Origin: Candidatus Heimdallarchaeota archaeon
GTDB taxonomy: Archaea > Asgardarchaeota > Heimdallarchaeia > Heimdallarchaeales > Heimdallarchaeaceae
Reading direction: 5' to 3'
Length of the DNA stretch: 64,000 bases
Assembly: GCA_030668875.1 (NCBI GenBank)
Contig: DAOVER010000014.1
Location: forward strand, 1-64,000
Below, one piece after another: positions 61,726 through 64,000 of the stretch. Below the pieces are notes generated by a model. That model saw only the letters and a program-made list of their open reading frames with translations. It was not told where the DNA came from and ran no database searches. Both the position numbers and the translations under genes were made by a program. The first letter of the stretch is position 1; every line of letters starts with the position of its first letter.

Positions 61726-63006
61726 TCAAAAAGGTATGACTCTTTCATATCCCGCTTTATCCTTCTTCTTTGTTGCATCAACTATTATCTTGATTGAAGT
61801 GTTATCCTCTCTATTTCGTGAAGGATCAAGAGAAGAACCTCTCACATTTTCAAGTATAGTGATGTCATTAGATCCAGCTCTAGTAATCCTTGCCCATTCA
61901 ACAGCTGAACTATTACTTGTGTCTATATCTTCATCTACAACTGTACACCATTTCAGTGAAGGATGTGCTTCAAAAGCTGTCAAACCTACTTTTTTAGCAT
62001 CCCCGTCATTCTCAATTGATACAGAAATAACGCAATTTAACCATCCACATCCACTTGGTGTTAAATAAACTCCGTGTACTTTGGGGACAACTTTGCTTAC
62101 TCGGTTATGAATTTCTGCTTCTCTTGGAAAACCCATAAGTATGAAATGTTCTTCATATGCAGGTAGAATGGTCTGAAAGATTGCTTCATCACGATACAAT
62201 ATCTCCTCAAATTGAATTATAGGCTGAGTTCGGACATCATCATAGGTGCCAGTAATGTCAACAAAAGGTCCTTCCTTTACCTCTTCGTCCGCTAGAATTT
62301 TCCCTTCCAAAATAAATTCAACATCGGAGGGAACAGTAATGTTATAGCGGGGTGTTTTAACAGTTGAAAGTTTACCTCTCATAAGCGTGTTAGCTATAGC
62401 CAATTCTGTTCGATTTAGAGGAGTAGGAGAAGATGCTGCTAAAGCTAGTATGGGATGATAACCATTTACGACAGCAATTGGTGTATCCAAACCATTATTC
62501 TTATTTTCTAGAAAGATTTTATGTAAATCTCTGGGAACAATTCGTATAGTTCCTCTCTGATCATCAAGGATCATAATCCGATGAATACTCATATTGGGAG
62601 TATCAGTTCCAGGAAATTCTGCGAAAACGATACCAGACGAGAGATATCTGCCTCCGTCAATAGGAAAGAATTTCGGGATAGGCAGATGTGAAAAATTTAC
62701 TTGTTTCTTGTTAGAAAAAGTAAGACTAGTCTCAGTCTTGGATGGTTCTTTTGGAGTGAGAAGCGCTTGTTGAAAGAAACCATAGTAGTTTTCCTGTTCA
62801 TTTAAAGCTAATTTAAGCTGTTCACGAGAAGAAAGACTATTTCCTAATAGAGGAAAATGAGAGCCTTCTACATTATAAAACAGAACAGCTTTATCTTTGT
62901 TTGTTTGTAGATGTTCGGTAACACCATATTCAAATTCAACTTTATCGTGAATCTCGATTATTAAATTAGATTGTTTGAGTGTCTCAATATAAGGTCTTAA
63001 ACTCAT
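61726..63006 (-). CDS. ubiD: UbiD-family decarboxylase
   Basis: 426 residues, the family size. SLRPYIETLKQSNLII, the GIVFAEFPGTDTPNMSIHRIMI region and EGPFVDITGTYDDVRTQPII with YEEHFILMGFPREAEI match UbiD. These enzymes use prenylated FMN to decarboxylate unsaturated acids. No ubiX-like prenyltransferase lies in the window. In archaea the family includes an enzyme of the modified mevalonate pathway, which is one possible role. Confidence 0.88.
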   Translation of the reverse strand: MSLRPYIETLKQSNLIIEIHDKVEFEYGVTEHLQTNKDKAVLFYNVEGSHFPLLGNSLSSREQLKLALNEQENYYGFFQQALLTPKEPSKTETSLTFSNKKQVNFSHLPIPKFFPIDGGRYLSSGIVFAEFPGTDTPNMSIHRIMILDDQRGTIRIVPRDLHKIFLENKNNGLDTPIAVVNGYHPILALAASSPTPLNRTELAIANTLMRGKLSTVKTPRYNITVPSDVEFILEGKILADEEVKEGPFVDITGTYDDVRTQPIIQFEEILYRDEAIFQTILPAYEEHFILMGFPREAEIHNRVSKVVPKVHGVYLTPSGCGWLNCVISVSIENDGDAKKVGLTAFEAHPSLKWCTVVDEDIDTSNSSAVEWARITRAGSNDITILENVRGSSLDPSRNREDNTSIKIIVDATKKKDKAGYERVIPF

Positions 63007-63098
63007 AACTTATAACATCCTTTGAATACAAAAGACATAAGATACAATGACTTAAATATCTTGTTGGAAAAAAAATGATTGAAAATTCAGATACTTTA

Positions 63099-63183
63099 GC
63101 GGGGATTGCCGAGTGGTCAAAGGCGCTAGATTCAGATTCTAGTCCTTAGTGGTCCGGGAGTTCGAATCTCCCTCCCCGCACCA
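63099..63183 (+). tRNA. tRNA-Leu (CAG)
   Basis: Type II tRNA: acceptor gcgggga/tccccgc, anticodon stem ctaga/tctag with loop ttcagat (anticodon CAG), long variable arm, discriminator A and encoded CCA. Apart from the anticodon loop and one acceptor pair it is the same as the tRNA-Leu(GAG) at 34338. Confidence 0.96.
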
Positions 63184-63234
63184 ACTTATGAAATCAAAAC
63201 AATTTTTAACTTGAAATTTATTTGAACATAAGAA

Positions 63235-63253
63235 TTGTGAGCGATTCTCACAA
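63235..63253. repeat. Inverted repeat before the methyltransferase gene
   Basis: ttgtgag and ctcacaa form a 7-bp inverted repeat around five bases, 25 nt upstream of the start codon at 63279. Its placement fits an operator or a hairpin near the tRNA 3' trailer. Confidence 0.35.
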
Positions 63254-63278
63254 CAATTTGGAACTGATTGATTAACTG

Positions 63279-64000
63279 ATGTCATCAATAATACCAATGG
63301 TCTCTGTGGAGTTAAAAAACTATCTAGCAATTCTTCTTGGAAGTGAAGTTTCTAAGAAATACCTTCAAAAAGTCGTAACACCAATGGAGGAATACAGTCT
63401 TCATGTATATAGGGATGTTTCTAGAGTAAGTGACATTATTGATAATCTTGAATTGAAAGGTTTTGATGCACACCAACATGAGATTTTTGATAATTTAATC
63501 ATCACTGCTCCAAAGGGACCATTTGAGTTAACACATTTAGAAGGTTCAAAAGAAATAATTGTTGATAATAGAGCAGCTGAGATGATATATCAAGGAGCCA
63601 ATGTATTTGTTCCAGGTGTAAAGAGGGCAAATCGAGTTAAGATGGGGGATGTTGTCAACATTCTCAATCAAAGAAACATATTAGTTGCTAGAGGCGAAGC
63701 AGCAATGAATCACAATCAGATGTTAAGGAAAGGTCAGGGGATAGCAGCAAAGAACATTCTTTCCCCTTATATCGTTCCCAGTCTTGAATTATTAGATGAT
63801 GAAACTCTCCCAATATACTTTCAAAGTGTTCCAGCGTATCTTGCAAGTATAAATCTTGATCCTAAGCCAGAGGATAAGATTCTTGATTGTTGTGCTGCCC
63901 CTGGGAACAAAACTTTTCACTTGAACGAGCTTACAAAGGATCAAGCTCAGATTATAGCGGTGGATAGATCTAAGAGAAGAATTGAAAAAATCAAGAGTAA
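63279..64000 (+). CDS. PUA-containing RNA m5C methyltransferase (NSUN6-like), truncated by the window end
   Basis: At least 240 residues, open at the window end and therefore absent from the ORF track. An N-terminal region leads into a PUA domain (SKEIIVDNRAAEMIYQGANV, VPGVKRANRVKMGDVV, ILVARGEAAM), followed by a Rossmann methyltransferase with motif I LDCCAAPGNKT and motif II IIAVDRS. This order, with the PUA inserted before the SAM domain, is that of NSUN6 and archaeal homologues, which make 5-methylcytosine in tRNA. The catalytic cysteines lie beyond the window. Confidence 0.85.
   Translation, partial: MSSIIPMVSVELKNYLAILLGSEVSKKYLQKVVTPMEEYSLHVYRDVSRVSDIIDNLELKGFDAHQHEIFDNLIITAPKGPFELTHLEGSKEIIVDNRAAEMIYQGANVFVPGVKRANRVKMGDVVNILNQRNILVARGEAAMNHNQMLRKGQGIAAKNILSPYIVPSLELLDDETLPIYFQSVPAYLASINLDPKPEDKILDCCAAPGNKTFHLNELTKDQAQIIAVDRSKRRIEKIKS

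Noticed and set aside
61736-62068. 110-aa ORF antisense to ubiD
   Set aside because: It is opposite a well-supported UbiD gene and shows no recognisable domain.
63235-63253. Lac-operator-like sequence (aattgtgagcg)
   Set aside because: The left arm resembles a bacterial lac operator, but the right half differs and there is no reason for a LacI site here; it is kept only as a plain inverted repeat.
63139-63330. 63-aa minus-strand ORF ending CGEGDSNSRTTKD
   Set aside because: It overlaps tRNA-Leu in antisense and the start of the methyltransferase gene; a shadow ORF.

Overview
The window reads as a piece of an AT-rich archaeal chromosome, most likely from an Asgard archaeon. The information-processing genes are archaeal: split RNA polymerase A'/A'', RNA polymerase subunit D with an iron-sulfur domain, TFB, Orc1/Cdc6, RFC small subunit, multi-OB RPA, aIF5A, uL10/P1, L18e, and tRNAs with encoded CCA plus one tRNA intron. 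The Asgard assignment is an inference from eukaryote-like genes: a Ras-type small GTPase beside a roadblock protein, an OSTC-like oligosaccharyltransferase subunit, and possible PAC-type proteasome assembly chaperones. No database search was possible, so all family names rest on motifs and recalled family features.

Layout. 1-1445 is the 3' part of a 23S rRNA gene, interrupted at the peptidyl-transferase centre by a ~378-nt insertion that looks like an intron. 1.6-6.0 kb (minus strand) holds two paralogous ~530-aa TPR-like proteins and five tiny ORFs of 21-23 codons with the consensus MMKxxYDPxxGD(E/D)xxxPPxWxP(N). A sixth tiny ORF stands before a broken third paralogue at 47.6-49.4 kb. I think this is the most interesting system here. 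6.2-9.0 kb is a membrane-anchored HerA/VirD4-like ATPase. 9.1-11.1 kb is the uL1-uL10-P1 operon. 11.2-14.8 kb (minus) is a compact operon of KaiC-like ATPase, roadblock, FIST, small GTPase and a CxxC protein. 14.9-23.3 kb has a winged-helix protein, the OSTC-like protein, a RadB-like ATPase, NadE, tRNA-Thr, a surface protein, an HTH protein and RPA. 23.3-30.3 kb has a large surface protein, TFB and a three-gene type IV pilus/Tad-like motor.

30.5-34.7 kb carries RFC-S, TruA, tRNA-Glu, an ArsR-like regulator, Orc1/Cdc6, tRNA-Leu and a pilin-like peptide. 34.9-41.1 kb joins the rpoD-L18e-L13-S9 cluster to rtcA and then to L3-L4-L23-L2. 41.2-47.4 kb has a PAC2-family protein, an intron-containing tRNA-Arg, Nog1-like GTPase, TrpRS, an ADP-dependent sugar kinase and an unknown protein. 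50-58.6 kb (minus) has an HD phosphohydrolase, tRNA-Ala, aIF5A, S12 and RNA polymerase A''/A', with a 526-residue LAGLIDADG intein in A''. 58.8-64 kb holds the one-carbon genes folD and glyA, a possible PAC3/4-like chaperone, UbiD, tRNA-Leu and a truncated PUA plus RNA m5C methyltransferase.

Most genes form a housekeeping backbone. The accessory interest lies in the peptide/TPR loci, the GTPase operon, the rRNA insertion and the intein.
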